From RUG13409 sp045546135 (lineage in GTDB: Bacteria; Bacillota; Clostridia; Peptostreptococcales; Anaerovoracaceae), in assembly GCA_045546135.1 (NCBI GenBank), contig JAZQCD010000009.1:1-64000 (forward strand): a DNA stretch of 64,000 bases, read 5' to 3'. The notes below the pieces were generated by a model. It was not told where the DNA came from. It did no database searches and was given only the letters and a program-made list of their open reading frames with translations. Position numbers and translations under genes: made by a program. This document shows, one piece after another, positions 33,208 through 42,502 of the stretch (position 1 is its first letter; every line of letters starts with the position of its first letter).

Positions 33208-34986
33208 ATGACAGAAGAAGCTATAAGAAGTCTGGTATCAGAGGCTTCGACAACGACGATTTTTGCTATCTGGTTCCTCATAGGAGCCGCGCTGGTTTTC
33301 TGGATGCAGGCAGGTTTTGCCATGGTGGAGGCAGGCTTCACCCGTGCTAAGAACACCGGAAACATACTGATGAAGAACCTTATGGACTTCTGCATAGGGA
33401 CCGTAGTGTTCATACTCATTGGATTTTCTTTCCTGATGGGAGAGGACCTTTTCGGTTTCATAGGCAAACCGGGCTTCGATATTTTCACCGCCTATGCGGA
33501 CTTTGATTTTTCAAACTTCGTTTTCAACCTAGTGTTCTGCGCCACCACGGCGACCATAGTGTCAGGGGCCATGGCCGAAAGAACTAGGTTCCTTGCATAC
33601 TGTATTTATTCGGCTGTGATCTCGGCTCTTATCTATCCTATAGAAGCCCATTGGATATGGGGCGGAGGCTGGCTGGCCCAGATGGGCTTCCACGATTTCG
33701 CAGGGTCCTGCGCCATACACATGGTGGGTGGCATTTCTGCTCTCATAGGGGCGGCCATGCTGGGACCGAGGATCGGCAAGTTCTCAAGGGATAAGGATGG
33801 AAAGATAACAGAAGTCAATGCCTTTCCCGGAAGCAACCTGGCCATAGGCGCACTTGGATGTTTCATACTCTGGTTCGGCTGGTATGGCTTCAACGGAGCC
33901 GCTGCTACTTCGGAAGAACAGCTGGCTTCGATCTTTCTGACTACGACTGTAGCCCCTGCAGTGGCCACCTGCGTGACTATGGCCTTCACTTGGGTAAAGT
34001 ACGGCAAGCCCGACGTATCCATGTCTCTTAATGCTTCCCTTGCGGGCCTTGTGGCCATCACTGCCCCCTGCGACGTGACAGACTGTTTCGGAGCCATAGT
34101 CATAGGTTTTGTATCGGGCTTTCTCGTATGCTTCGGCGTGTGGTTCCTTGATCACAAATTGAGAGTAGACGACCCGGTAGGAGCTGTTGCTGTCCACATG
34201 ATGAACGGCATGTGGGGTACTCTCGCCGTAGGTCTTTTCGCAACGTCTTCCGCTCCGGGAAATGAAAGTACCGGAGTCGTAGGCCTTTTCTACGGCGGCG
34301 GATTCCACACTTTGGGGCTTCAGATCCTCGGCCTTGTGTCCGTTGCGGCCTGGACTGCGGTGACCATCACCATAGCCTACAGCGTAATAAAGAAACTGGT
34401 GGGTCTCAGGGTAACGGAGGAAGAGGAGATCATGGGTCTTGATTCTTCGGAGCACGGCCTTTCGTCCGCATACTCCGGTTTCAGCATCATGGATATCTCC
34501 AACACCCTGACAGTGGACGTCAACGAGAACACGGACCTCGGCGTCGGAGAGTACGACGAAGCCAGCGAAGCCAAGAGGAATGCGGCGGTCACAGTTTCTG
34601 CTGAAGCTCCCCTGTCTCCTGAGTTCGATACGGGCATGCACAAAGTGGTCATCATATGCAAACTGGCCAAGTTCGATGCTCTTAAGAAGGCTCTTAATGA
34701 GCTTGGGGTTACAGGCATGACCATGACCCAGGTCATGGGCTGCGGAGTACAGAGGGGCTCCACTGAAAAGTACAGGGGAGCCACTGTAGACTCGACTCTC
34801 CTCCCCAAAGTGGAAGTTGACGTGGTGGTATCGAAGATACCGGTGCAGGACGTCATAGATGCGGCAAAGAGAGCCCTCTATACAGGTCACATAGGGGACG
34901 GAAAGATCTTTGTTTACAACGTGAGTCGTGTGGTAAAAGTACGCACCGGCGAGGAGAACGTCGCTGCTCTCCAGGACGTTGAGTAA
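33208..34986 (+). CDS. amt: Ammonium transporter fused to a C-terminal PII domain
   Basis: The ATG at 33208 follows GGAAGGAG. Residues 1-420 form an Amt/Rh channel of about eleven helices with the twin pore histidines ('SCAIHMVGGISALIGAA', 'VAVHMMNGMWGTLAVG'). After a linker (about 420-475) a PII/GlnK domain covers 477-592. Its T-loop reads 'RGSTEKYRGATVDS': the tyrosine that is uridylylated in E. coli GlnK (Tyr51) is replaced by Val, while Tyr46 is kept. In other bacteria GlnK blocks AmtB from the cytoplasmic side, so the fusion probably gates its own channel by ATP/ADP and 2-oxoglutarate. It belongs by function with the gltBD cluster. Confidence 0.93.
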   Translation: MTEEAIRSLVSEASTTTIFAIWFLIGAALVFWMQAGFAMVEAGFTRAKNTGNILMKNLMDFCIGTVVFILIGFSFLMGEDLFGFIGKPGFDIFTAYADFDFSNFVFNLVFCATTATIVSGAMAERTRFLAYCIYSAVISALIYPIEAHWIWGGGWLAQMGFHDFAGSCAIHMVGGISALIGAAMLGPRIGKFSRDKDGKITEVNAFPGSNLAIGALGCFILWFGWYGFNGAAATSEEQLASIFLTTTVAPAVATCVTMAFTWVKYGKPDVSMSLNASLAGLVAITAPCDVTDCFGAIVIGFVSGFLVCFGVWFLDHKLRVDDPVGAVAVHMMNGMWGTLAVGLFATSSAPGNESTGVVGLFYGGGFHTLGLQILGLVSVAAWTAVTITIAYSVIKKLVGLRVTEEEEIMGLDSSEHGLSSAYSGFSIMDISNTLTVDVNENTDLGVGEYDEASEAKRNAAVTVSAEAPLSPEFDTGMHKVVIICKLAKFDALKKALNELGVTGMTMTQVMGCGVQRGSTEKYRGATVDSTLLPKVEVDVVVSKIPVQDVIDAAKRALYTGHIGDGKIFVYNVSRVVKVRTGEENVAALQDVE

Positions 34987-35064
34987 CTGTACAAAAGCAG
35001 AAAAGAGGTACATAAAGGAACTATTTCGGGGGCCCTTTGCTGAATACCTGCCATCCCTGCCAAA

Positions 35065-35086
35065 GGCAACGGTGGAATGGGAATAA
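35065..35086 (+). other. guaA 3'-end-like scar (A-T-V-E-W-E-stop)
   Basis: GGCAACGGTGGAATGGGAA followed by TAA reads A-T-V-E-W-E-stop. The same 19 bases occur at 60370-60388, inside a longer recognisable guaA 3' end. Confidence 0.65.
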
Positions 35087-35132
35087 TGCGTCTTTTGACT
35101 CAAAATGTGAATTATCCTGAAGTACTTGAAAG

Positions 35133-35166
35133 CAGCAGGTGTTCTTCGGAATGCCTGCTGTTTTTT
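35133..35166 (+). terminator. Terminator after amt
   Basis: CAGCAGG pairs with CCTGCTG, followed by TTTTTT. Confidence 0.8.
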
Positions 35167-35353
35167 GTTATTAGTATTGATAACGATTTGATAACAGAAA
35201 AACAACTGCTGTATGCAGCATTCCTTTTGTTGCAGTTTACGGGGTAGATATTATATTATTCTCCAAGATGTAGAAAAATATACATGCTTCGTCTTTTATG
35301 TGGTAAAATCAAATCGATAGAAAAATTTTACCCCTCAGTTTTGGTGAATTTAT

Positions 35354-36421
35354 TTGGACGAATTTGAACCCAATGGAAAACAGAATAGGTCGAATTTTGA
35401 CAGTTTTGGTCTCGGTTCTAAGAATAAGACATATTACAAAGCCAAAGAGTATTCCGAGATAGGGCCTTACGGAGGCAGCGGAAAAAAGAAAAGCTACACC
35501 GTCAAGATGGCCTCGAAAGTAAAGGCTGGAGTCAAAAGCGTAGCTAAGGGACTTGCAGTTGCAACTGCAGGTATCATTATAGTGGAAGCATCAACAGCAA
35601 TAGCAGATCCAGTGGGTTTTGCAAAGGACTTTAATGACACCATAGGTACGGACCCCTCGCCCAGTTCCATAAACGAGCTGGTAACAGCTTCTGAAGAGCA
35701 CATCTGGGACGAAGGGATCGTGACAAGAGAATCTACCTGCAGCGAAAAAGGAGAAAAAATCTACACCTGCAAGATCTGCAGTGAAACAAGAGAAGAAGAG
35801 CTTCCACTAGCAGACCACACAGAAGAAATACAGGCAGGGACCGAAGCAAGCTGCACACGAAGCGGCCATACCGAGATCAAAGTATGCTCCGTATGCGGAG
35901 AGGTCCTTGATCCGGGAGAAGAGATCCCTGCTCTTGGTCACGACTGGGGATCCGAATATGTAGTTTTAAACGCGACCTGCACGGCTGCAGGTTACAGGGA
36001 ATCAAAGTGCAGACGCTGCGGAGAAGTAAAAAGAGGATCTACAATAGCAGCTCTTGGGCACTATGACGGCAACGGAGACTATAGATGTGACCGCTGCAAT
36101 GTTATGCTTGCAAGCATCGACTTTGCATACTCCATCGGCGAGCCGGACGGAATGGAAGCAAGTACCTTCTTTAGAGTCAGCGGTATTTCAAAAGAATGGT
36201 ACTGTGAATTCTGGCCCACAACTGATCTCCTTGGCATGGAGGGTGGCTGGACAGATGATGGCGGATATCTGGATATAGAACTGTATTTCGAGGATCCTGA
36301 TCTCTCGCCTCAAACTTTTGTCATATACATCTACGAGGCAGACACAGAAAGAGAGATACTCAGCGCATCCTTCCAAGTCTCAGGAGCAGCAAATAATCTA
36401 TCTGTCGTAAAATTGTACTGA
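35354..36421 (+). CDS. Membrane-anchored protein with CxxC repeats
   Basis: The start is a TTG with GGTGA upstream; no ATG fits. After about 60 charged residues comes a single hydrophobic segment (about 63-82), so the rest may be outside the cell. Residues 125-240 hold four CxxC units of the kind 'CKIC', 'CSVCGE', 'CRRCGE' and 'CDRC', with 'PALGH'-like spacers, a repeat type common in Clostridia surface proteins. The C-terminal 110 residues look like a beta-sandwich. Function unknown; metal binding by the cysteines is possible. Confidence 0.7.
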   Translation: MDEFEPNGKQNRSNFDSFGLGSKNKTYYKAKEYSEIGPYGGSGKKKSYTVKMASKVKAGVKSVAKGLAVATAGIIIVEASTAIADPVGFAKDFNDTIGTDPSPSSINELVTASEEHIWDEGIVTRESTCSEKGEKIYTCKICSETREEELPLADHTEEIQAGTEASCTRSGHTEIKVCSVCGEVLDPGEEIPALGHDWGSEYVVLNATCTAAGYRESKCRRCGEVKRGSTIAALGHYDGNGDYRCDRCNVMLASIDFAYSIGEPDGMEASTFFRVSGISKEWYCEFWPTTDLLGMEGGWTDDGGYLDIELYFEDPDLSPQTFVIYIYEADTEREILSASFQVSGAANNLSVVKLY

Positions 36422-36460
36422 TACTAGTTATGATCGTTTACATATGGAAGAGGTTTTATT

Positions 36461-37423
36461 ATGAGCGAGAAGAAATTAGATAAAGGACTTTTGGGCAAGA
36501 TAATAGCCATGATCATCGTGGCACTTATCATCATAGCCTTTTACAACCCGAAACTGTTGTTTTTCCTGTCATCCCATCAGCAAAAGGCCGTTCAGTATTT
36601 CACAGAGAACTACATTCGTGCATTTCAGCCTCTGAAGGATGCTTCAGGAAGCTTTGATCTTCTGAGGGTAGGCGCACTTATCCTCATGTTTGCTACCTGC
36701 TGGGTCGTAAATGCTGCACTTCAGTTTGCTCTCAGCTTCATAAAGCCGAAGAAAAGAAGAGCAAAGACCGTAAAGAGCCTCATCGCCAGCTCTCTTAAAT
36801 ACGTAATATTGATCTACGCTGTGATCTATGCTCTTTCCATGCTGGGATTCAATGTAGGCGCCGTCATCGCTTCTTTGGGAGTCTTGGGTCTCATCATAGG
36901 TTTCGGAGCACAAAGTCTCATAGAAGACGTGATCACAGGACTTTTCATAGTACTTGAAGGACAGCTCCAGGTAGGAGATATAGTTGCAGTTGATGACTGG
37001 CGAGGTACCGTGACCAATATAGGGATCAGAACGACAACTATAGTCGATACAGGAAATAACGCGCGCATAGTCAATAACTCGGATATAAGGAACCTGGTGA
37101 ACCTGTCTAATGTGGCATCAAAGGCAATAGTATTGGCGCCCATAGCCTACGATACAGATCTTAAAAAAGCAGAAAAGACCGTCACAGACCTTTGCGAAGA
37201 GCTGCCCAAAATGTATCCAGATATTTTCAAGACCGTTCCTCAGTACCTGGGCGTTGAAAACTTAGGTTCAAGCTCTGTGGACCTAAAGATAGCAGCGGAT
37301 GTAGATGAAGCGGATATCTTCAGCGCAAAGCGTATCCTAAACCGTGAAGTCTTCCTCGCATTCGGCAAGGCAGGCATAGAGATCCCATTCAGCCAGCATA
37401 CTATCCATATGGCAAAAGAATGA
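36461..37423 (+). CDS. MscS-family small-conductance mechanosensitive channel
   Basis: This 320-residue protein has hydrophobic helices near 12-35, 70-92 and 108-128, and the pore-lining TM3 with the family pattern 'VIASLGVLGLIIGFGAQ' near 130-146. The beta domain follows ('LEGQLQVGDIVAVDDWRGTV') and then the alpha/beta vestibule. It opens under membrane tension to release solutes on osmotic downshock. GAAGAGGTTTT precedes the ATG. It overlaps the next small frame by ATGA. Confidence 0.92.
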   Translation: MSEKKLDKGLLGKIIAMIIVALIIIAFYNPKLLFFLSSHQQKAVQYFTENYIRAFQPLKDASGSFDLLRVGALILMFATCWVVNAALQFALSFIKPKKRRAKTVKSLIASSLKYVILIYAVIYALSMLGFNVGAVIASLGVLGLIIGFGAQSLIEDVITGLFIVLEGQLQVGDIVAVDDWRGTVTNIGIRTTTIVDTGNNARIVNNSDIRNLVNLSNVASKAIVLAPIAYDTDLKKAEKTVTDLCEELPKMYPDIFKTVPQYLGVENLGSSSVDLKIAADVDEADIFSAKRILNREVFLAFGKAGIEIPFSQHTIHMAKE

Positions 37424-37644
37424 AAAGGATACTTGTAAAATCTGTATATGATGCCTTTGATTATGTAATGGGCCACTACTTTCCTTTCGGTCTTGAGGAA
37501 TTTGCGGAAAGAAAGGATACTTATGCCCTGATCTCGATACAAGATACTCATCAGGGTGGATTTGGTTTTGAATTTAGAGAAAACGATACAAAAACCCCTT
37601 TCAACAGACACAAGTCCATTGAAAGGGGTCTTTATTTTGCATGA
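37420..37644 (+). CDS. Short protein, possibly a truncated gene
   Basis: The frame starts in the ATGA overlap with the MscS stop. About 56 residues ('MKRILVKSVYDAFDYV', then 'YALISIQDTHQGGFGFEF') look like the start of a small globular protein. The last 20 codons run through a strong bidirectional terminator, so the natural C terminus has probably been lost. No family is recognised with confidence. Confidence 0.45.
   Translation: MKRILVKSVYDAFDYVMGHYFPFGLEEFAERKDTYALISIQDTHQGGFGFEFRENDTKTPFNRHKSIERGLYFA
37594..37636. terminator. Bidirectional terminator
   Basis: ACCCCTTTCA pairs with TGAAAGGGGT. T-rich sequence on the right and A-rich on the left allow it to work in both directions, between convergent genes. 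Confidence 0.8.
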
Positions 37645-38223
37645 TCAATAAATAGAAGCGAGGAGTTCGACGCACTTGTCGATCCCCAGTTCTCCGCTGT
37701 CAAGGCAGACATGGTAGTTTTGTGCCTTGCCCCACTTCATATCAGTATAGAAACGGTGGTAGGTGGCTCTTCTCTTGTCCTTGTCCTTAAGGCGCTGTTC
37801 CGGAGTCTCGTCAGTTTCTCCATATTCCTTTACGATACGCTCGGCTCTTTTTTCAAGACTTGCATGGATGAAAACTGTCAGGAGCTCTGCTTTGTCTCTT
37901 AGAATGTAATCTGCGCAGCGTCCTACTATTACGCAAGGGCCTTTCTGTGCAAGCTCGATTATGACCTTGCTCTGTATGCTCCAGAGTTTGTCCTGGTTAG
38001 TCATTCCTGCAGTCCTGTCGGAAAAGACTGTGGATAGCCAGCCGCCTGAAGTGTATTCACCTTCTTCTTTGACATAGTCCTCGGCATAGCCGCTTTCTTC
38101 TGCTATCTTTTGTACTATCTCAGCATCATAGCATGGGATGCCAAGCTTTTCTGCAAGCTTTCTTCCTATGGTGCGTCCGCCGCTTCCGAATTCACGGCTT
38201 ATAGTGATTATCTTGTTTGACAT
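37645..38223 (-). CDS. Cytidylate kinase-like protein
   Basis: The 192-residue product belongs to the cytidylate-kinase-like P-loop family. It has 'ISREFGSGGRTIGRKLAEKL' at the N terminus, a central 'PCVIVGRCADYIL' and a lid region with 'DKRRATYHRFYTD'. TTGGAGGTAAGCAG precedes the ATG. Members are common in Clostridia, their true substrate is not settled, and they are distinct from housekeeping Cmk. It is convergent with the MscS pair. The 351-base gap upstream of it (38224-38574) shows only the promoter for the next gene and no other feature. Confidence 0.85.
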   Translation of the reverse strand: MSNKIITISREFGSGGRTIGRKLAEKLGIPCYDAEIVQKIAEESGYAEDYVKEEGEYTSGGWLSTVFSDRTAGMTNQDKLWSIQSKVIIELAQKGPCVIVGRCADYILRDKAELLTVFIHASLEKRAERIVKEYGETDETPEQRLKDKDKRRATYHRFYTDMKWGKAQNYHVCLDSGELGIDKCVELLASIY

Positions 38224-38574
38224 CTGCTTACCTCCAAACTTGGGATGTGCCCTAAAGACTTTGTTTCAAGGGCAAAAAGACTTCCGTCTCCTTCCCTATT
38301 ATACAGCATCAACCCTTGATTTGTTGTGAAAAGTGTCGCAAAATATGAGTCATAAGACAAAAGAATGTCGTAAAAGGATGTTCTTTAAGTCCAAGATTAC
38401 CATGTACATCGAAGGAGTAGTAAAGATCAAATAGTCATGCAAAAAGATGACAAAACACCAAAGAAAATAGAAATAAGGGGAGCAAGGGTCCAGTTTAACA
38501 GGAAGATATATTTAGCTTAACTTAAGGTTTTAGGTATATAATCAATATGATCATTTATACAGGAGGTATTATTT

Positions 38575-39291
38575 ATGTACAATTACGGTTATGGTAATGT
38601 TATTTCAAGCAATGTGGTAAATCTCGGAGCCCTGGGATTTATAGCATTTATTCTTGCTATAGTAGCTACAGTGCTCATCTTTGTCTTCGTTCTTTCAAAA
38701 AAGCGTGAGGGAAGTTTAAAAGGTTTTTGGGCAAAACTCGCTGATTTCTTTAACCTCAAGCACCTTTATATAGAAAAAGTGCTCCAGGTCATTTATGTTT
38801 TTAACACTTGCCTGTTTGAACTCTTAGGATTTGCCATGCTCTTTAAGGTCCAGCGCGACTGGTACGGTGAAGGACATTGGATGGGTGGATACGGTATACT
38901 CATCATGATCTTAAGCCCCATCGTCATCAGACTGACTCATGAGCTCATCATGATGGGCGTTCTTCTCGTAAAGAATGTCATGCAGATCAACAGTAAACTC
39001 AAGGATCAGACAGAAGGAGACGATGTGGACATCTTCAAAACTCCGAATGTGGATCTTTCGGGTGTTGAAGCAGCACTGAAGAAGACTGCAGAATCCGCTC
39101 AGTCCGTTGCAAAGGCAGGCCTTGAAAAGGCAAAGGAAGCAAAAGAGAATCTCGAAGCAAAGGCTGCAGAAAGAAAAGCAGAAGCAGAAGCTGCAAAAGC
39201 AGCTCAGCAGGCAGAGGTAGAAGTCAAAGAGGAATTCCCAAGTGAAGCTGAAGCACCTGTTTCAGATGATGGCACTGACACACAAGCATAG
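38575..39291 (+). CDS. Membrane protein with Ala/Glu/Lys-rich coiled-coil tail
   Basis: GGAGGTATTATTT precedes the ATG, and TATAAT (38538-38543 region) is a likely -10. The 238-residue protein has hydrophobic segments near 18-40, 68-90 and 103-128, in the style of DUF4282 proteins, then a long charged tail (about 140-238) dominated by Ala, Glu and Lys heptads that probably form a coiled coil, ending acidic. Function unknown. A terminator follows immediately. Confidence 0.7.
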   Translation: MYNYGYGNVISSNVVNLGALGFIAFILAIVATVLIFVFVLSKKREGSLKGFWAKLADFFNLKHLYIEKVLQVIYVFNTCLFELLGFAMLFKVQRDWYGEGHWMGGYGILIMILSPIVIRLTHELIMMGVLLVKNVMQINSKLKDQTEGDDVDIFKTPNVDLSGVEAALKKTAESAQSVAKAGLEKAKEAKENLEAKAAERKAEAEAAKAAQQAEVEVKEEFPSEAEAPVSDDGTDTQA

Positions 39292-39314
39292 ACAGATAAG
39301 GAAAAATGCTATGG

Positions 39315-39343
39315 ACCGGACAGTGAAAACTGCCCGGTTTTTT
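39315..39343 (+). terminator. Rho-independent terminator
   Basis: ACCGGACAGT pairs with ACTGCCCGGT (one mismatch) around GAAA, followed by TTTTT. Confidence 0.85.
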
Positions 39344-39519
39344 ATTTCCGGATTAAGAATGGCTTAATTTTTTGGTACAGATGAGGAATATCTTGCTTTT
39401 AAGAACATTAATATGTTAAAGTTAATACAAAAGGAATGAAACAAAACCTCATCATGAACTTGCAAAAAACAGAAAATTCAAAGGAAAGGAATGAGCCTTA
39501 GCTAAGTTTTAAAACACAA

Positions 39520-40665
39520 ATGAAGATCGCTATATTTACAGATACATATGCGCCGCAGGTCAGCGGTGTAGTCACTCACATAAGAATACTCAAAGAAGGG
39601 CTCGAGGAAAAAGGTCATGAGGTACTCATTGTCACAGTATCGCCGGATGTTGATGATTATATCTTAAAAGACAATGTCCTTTACTGCCCGGGACATGCAG
39701 TTAAAAAGATCTATGGCTATGGTGTCACATCGCCTGTCAGCTACCATAGGCTGGATATGATCAAGGAGTTCGATCCCGATGTCATCCATATCCAGACAGA
39801 GTTTGCTATGGGTCTTTTTGGTCTTTGGACTGCAAAGAAGCTTCATAAACCCATAGTATATACTCTTCACACTATGTATGATGACTATACCGGATATGTA
39901 TTTCCTCACCGCATCGAAAAGATCGGAAAATCCATCGCCCACAGGTATTTTCATATCATAGCAGCTCACGCCAAGGAGATAATAGTGCCGTCAAAAAAGG
40001 CCATAACCTTCCTTGGATATTGCGGCATAAAAAGAGAGTTCAATTACATCCCCAACATCGCAGAGCCTGATGAATACGATCCCGAAAAGACCAGGAGTAT
40101 TACAGAAAAATATGAGCTTGATAAAGCGGAAGCAGTCTTGTGCTTTACAGGCAGGATGGGAAAGGAAAAGAGCATTGACGTGCTCCTTGAACTCTTCAAA
40201 AAGGCTCTCGAAAAACACCCCGGCCTCAGACTCATATTGATAGGCGGAGGGCCTGAAGAATCCGATCTAAGAAAGCTGGCTCTAAAACTTGGCATAGGAA
40301 AAGAAGTCATTTTTACAGGCATGATACCCCATGAATACGTGACGCCTTACCTTTATGCATCTGACCTTTATGCGACGGCTTCGACCAGCGAGATGAATTC
40401 TATTTCTGCTCTTGAAGCAAAAGCCTCGGGGCTCATGGTCCTTCAAAGGCTCGATGAAAGCAACAGGGACCAGATAGTAGATGGAGTCAATGGATGGACT
40501 TTTGAAACGGAAGATGAGTTCTGCGCGCTCCTTGATGACTATCTAAAAAAGTCCAAAGAAGAAAGAGATTCTCTTAAAGAAAGGGTCATGACCTATACAA
40601 GGAGTTTTGGCAAGGATGAATTCCTGTCAAGAGTAGAAGAGATCTACAAAAAAGTATTGAGATAA
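39520..40665 (+). CDS. Family 4 glycosyltransferase, diacylglycerol-glucosyltransferase-like
   Basis: This 381-residue GT-B enzyme starts 'FTDTYAPQVSGVVTHI' (Gly-rich acceptor loop), has 'VIHIQTEFAMG' near 91, the second Rossmann start 'CFTGRMGKEKSIDVL' near 208, 'LILIGGGPE' near 240, and the nucleotide-sugar E-x7-E motif in 'SEMNSISALEAKASG' near 289. It resembles 1,2-diacylglycerol 3-glucosyltransferases that make glycolipids at the cytoplasmic membrane. The ribosome binding site is weak and distant (AAGGAATGAG). A terminator follows. Confidence 0.88.
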   Translation: MKIAIFTDTYAPQVSGVVTHIRILKEGLEEKGHEVLIVTVSPDVDDYILKDNVLYCPGHAVKKIYGYGVTSPVSYHRLDMIKEFDPDVIHIQTEFAMGLFGLWTAKKLHKPIVYTLHTMYDDYTGYVFPHRIEKIGKSIAHRYFHIIAAHAKEIIVPSKKAITFLGYCGIKREFNYIPNIAEPDEYDPEKTRSITEKYELDKAEAVLCFTGRMGKEKSIDVLLELFKKALEKHPGLRLILIGGGPEESDLRKLALKLGIGKEVIFTGMIPHEYVTPYLYASDLYATASTSEMNSISALEAKASGLMVLQRLDESNRDQIVDGVNGWTFETEDEFCALLDDYLKKSKEERDSLKERVMTYTRSFGKDEFLSRVEEIYKKVLR

Positions 40666-40685
40666 AGAAGATATGATCATATGAA

Positions 40686-40714
40686 GCACCGAAGGCTTTA
40701 TGCCCGGTGCTTTT
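40686..40714 (+). terminator. Rho-independent terminator
   Basis: GCACCG pairs with CGGTGC, followed by TTTTG. Confidence 0.75.
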
Positions 40715-40777
40715 GTATTGCAATGAAGGCATTATTCACTATATAATAGATTGCTAAAGAAATGAAGGGAGGCAGCT

Positions 40778-41194
40778 ATGGTCAGCAAAGGTAAAATGTT
40801 TAAATGGTTCTTTACGGATCATGAGTTATACAATACGATCAAAAAAGCAGATTCAGGGGACCCTGAAGCACAGCTTTTGCTTGCAGACAGGTATTACTAT
40901 GGCGAAGGCCTAGGTCTTGACCTTAAAGAAGCCTTCTTTTGGTACGAAAAGGCGGCATCTAATGGGAACGCTAAGGCAATGTGCCTTCAGGGCTATTGCC
41001 TGCGCGAAGGCATAGGAACAGAAAAAGACGAAGCAAAATCTTTTGAGCTGTTCAAAGGATCTGCAAAAGAAGGATTCCCCATGGCCATGTACGACCTGGC
41101 TCTTTGTTATAGGGACGGAAAGGGAACTGCTTCTGACAAAGAAAAGGCGGACGAGTGGTTTGATAAAGCCCGCGAAGCAGGATACAGCGAATGA
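40778..41194 (+). CDS. Sel1-repeat protein
   Basis: The 138-residue protein carries three Sel1-like (SLR) repeats between about residues 25 and 136: 'GDPEAQLLLADRYYYGEG', 'GNAKAMCLQGYCLREGIG' and 'GFPMAMYDLALCYRDGKG'. Such repeats form helical solenoids for protein binding. AAGGGAGGCAGCT precedes the ATG. The stop overlaps the start of the MFS transporter (ATGA), so the two are coupled. The binding partner is unknown. Confidence 0.88.
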   Translation: MVSKGKMFKWFFTDHELYNTIKKADSGDPEAQLLLADRYYYGEGLGLDLKEAFFWYEKAASNGNAKAMCLQGYCLREGIGTEKDEAKSFELFKGSAKEGFPMAMYDLALCYRDGKGTASDKEKADEWFDKAREAGYSE

Positions 41195-42462
41195 AGCTAT
41201 TATCGGAATACAGAGGACTCAGAAAAGAATTATATATCCTGTTCATAGGCAGGATGATGACGAACATGGGCTCGATGATCTGGCCCATGTTTACTTTGAT
41301 TTTAAGTAAAAAGCTTGGACTTTCAGCAGGCACAATAGCATCATATATGCTTATTTTCAGCATCGTGGCTCTTCCCATGAACCTGGTGGGCGGAAAACTA
41401 GCAGACAAGTACAGCAAAAAGAACATAATCGTTTTTTGCGACATAGTCTCCATCGCAGGCTACATCTATTGCAGCATGGTGGAAATAAACTTTAGGGCCA
41501 TAGTTATATTTGCAGCAGCATCACTTTTCCAGACTATAGAGTGGCCAAGCTACGATGCCCTTGTTGCAGACTTTACAACAGGAGCAGACAGAGAAAGAGC
41601 ATACTCTCTAAGCTACCTTGGAAGTAACCTTGGCCTTGTCTTATCGCCAAGTATAGGAGGCATACTCTTTAATGAGCACCTTAACCTTGCTTTCCTCATA
41701 AACGGCATTTCCATAGGCATAAGCACGTTGCTCATATTCTTCTTCATAAAGGATGTACACAAAGAAAAGGATGAGAGCGCAGCAGCCGTCTACGAGCAGG
41801 AGATAGCAGATGATGTATCCCCTATAAGATATGTACTAAGTCACAGGGTGCTGCTTGTTTTCATACTTGCAGCAATGCTTTCAAATACTGTTTACGATAT
41901 GTGGAATTATCTCATGCCTCTTGATATGGGCGTCGTGCACGGGGATAACGGGTCGGTACTTTACGGCACCATGACCAGTCTTAACTGCATAGAGGTAGTC
42001 CTTCTCACAGCACTCATAACCAGATGGTTCAGAAAGGTCCGCGATACGAGCAAGATGGTGGCAGCAGAATCTCTCATTCTTCTTGGCTATCTCATCTTCA
42101 TGCTCTTTACTAGGAACATCTTCCTTTGCTATTTATCCATATTCATCTTTACTATAGGCGAGATATTCAATACACTTGCATCTTCGCCTTTCCTTACAAG
42201 AAGGATACCAAGTTCCCACAGAGGAAGGATAATGGCAGTTCAGGGAGTTACTGTGTCCTTAGGCGGAGCCCTTCTTAGGAATGTGATCGGCGCTGTCCAT
42301 GACAAAATAGGATCCCAGGGAGCATGGACCTGCGTCCTTATCCTTGGAGCAGTTCAGATAGGGCTCCTCTTCCTCATGAAGATTTTTGACAGAAAAGACT
42401 ACAGCGAGCTTTACAAGGCCCGGGAGCCTAAAGATGACATAGAAAAAGGGACAGATGAATGA
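41191..42462 (+). CDS. MFS transporter
   Basis: The 423-residue protein has about twelve hydrophobic segments. The loop between TM2 and TM3 carries the MFS signature in the form 'GGKLADKYSKK', and a long charged loop lies in the middle (about 190-210). The style is that of a drug or small-molecule exporter of the DHA1 group; the substrate cannot be told. It overlaps the Sel1 gene by four bases and ends 40 bases ahead of the flavodiiron gene. Confidence 0.88.
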   Translation: MKLLSEYRGLRKELYILFIGRMMTNMGSMIWPMFTLILSKKLGLSAGTIASYMLIFSIVALPMNLVGGKLADKYSKKNIIVFCDIVSIAGYIYCSMVEINFRAIVIFAAASLFQTIEWPSYDALVADFTTGADRERAYSLSYLGSNLGLVLSPSIGGILFNEHLNLAFLINGISIGISTLLIFFFIKDVHKEKDESAAAVYEQEIADDVSPIRYVLSHRVLLVFILAAMLSNTVYDMWNYLMPLDMGVVHGDNGSVLYGTMTSLNCIEVVLLTALITRWFRKVRDTSKMVAAESLILLGYLIFMLFTRNIFLCYLSIFIFTIGEIFNTLASSPFLTRRIPSSHRGRIMAVQGVTVSLGGALLRNVIGAVHDKIGSQGAWTCVLILGAVQIGLLFLMKIFDRKDYSELYKAREPKDDIEKGTDE

Positions 42463-42502
42463 TATAATCCAATGGACATATTTTTAAAAGGAGCAAAAGG
42501 TA

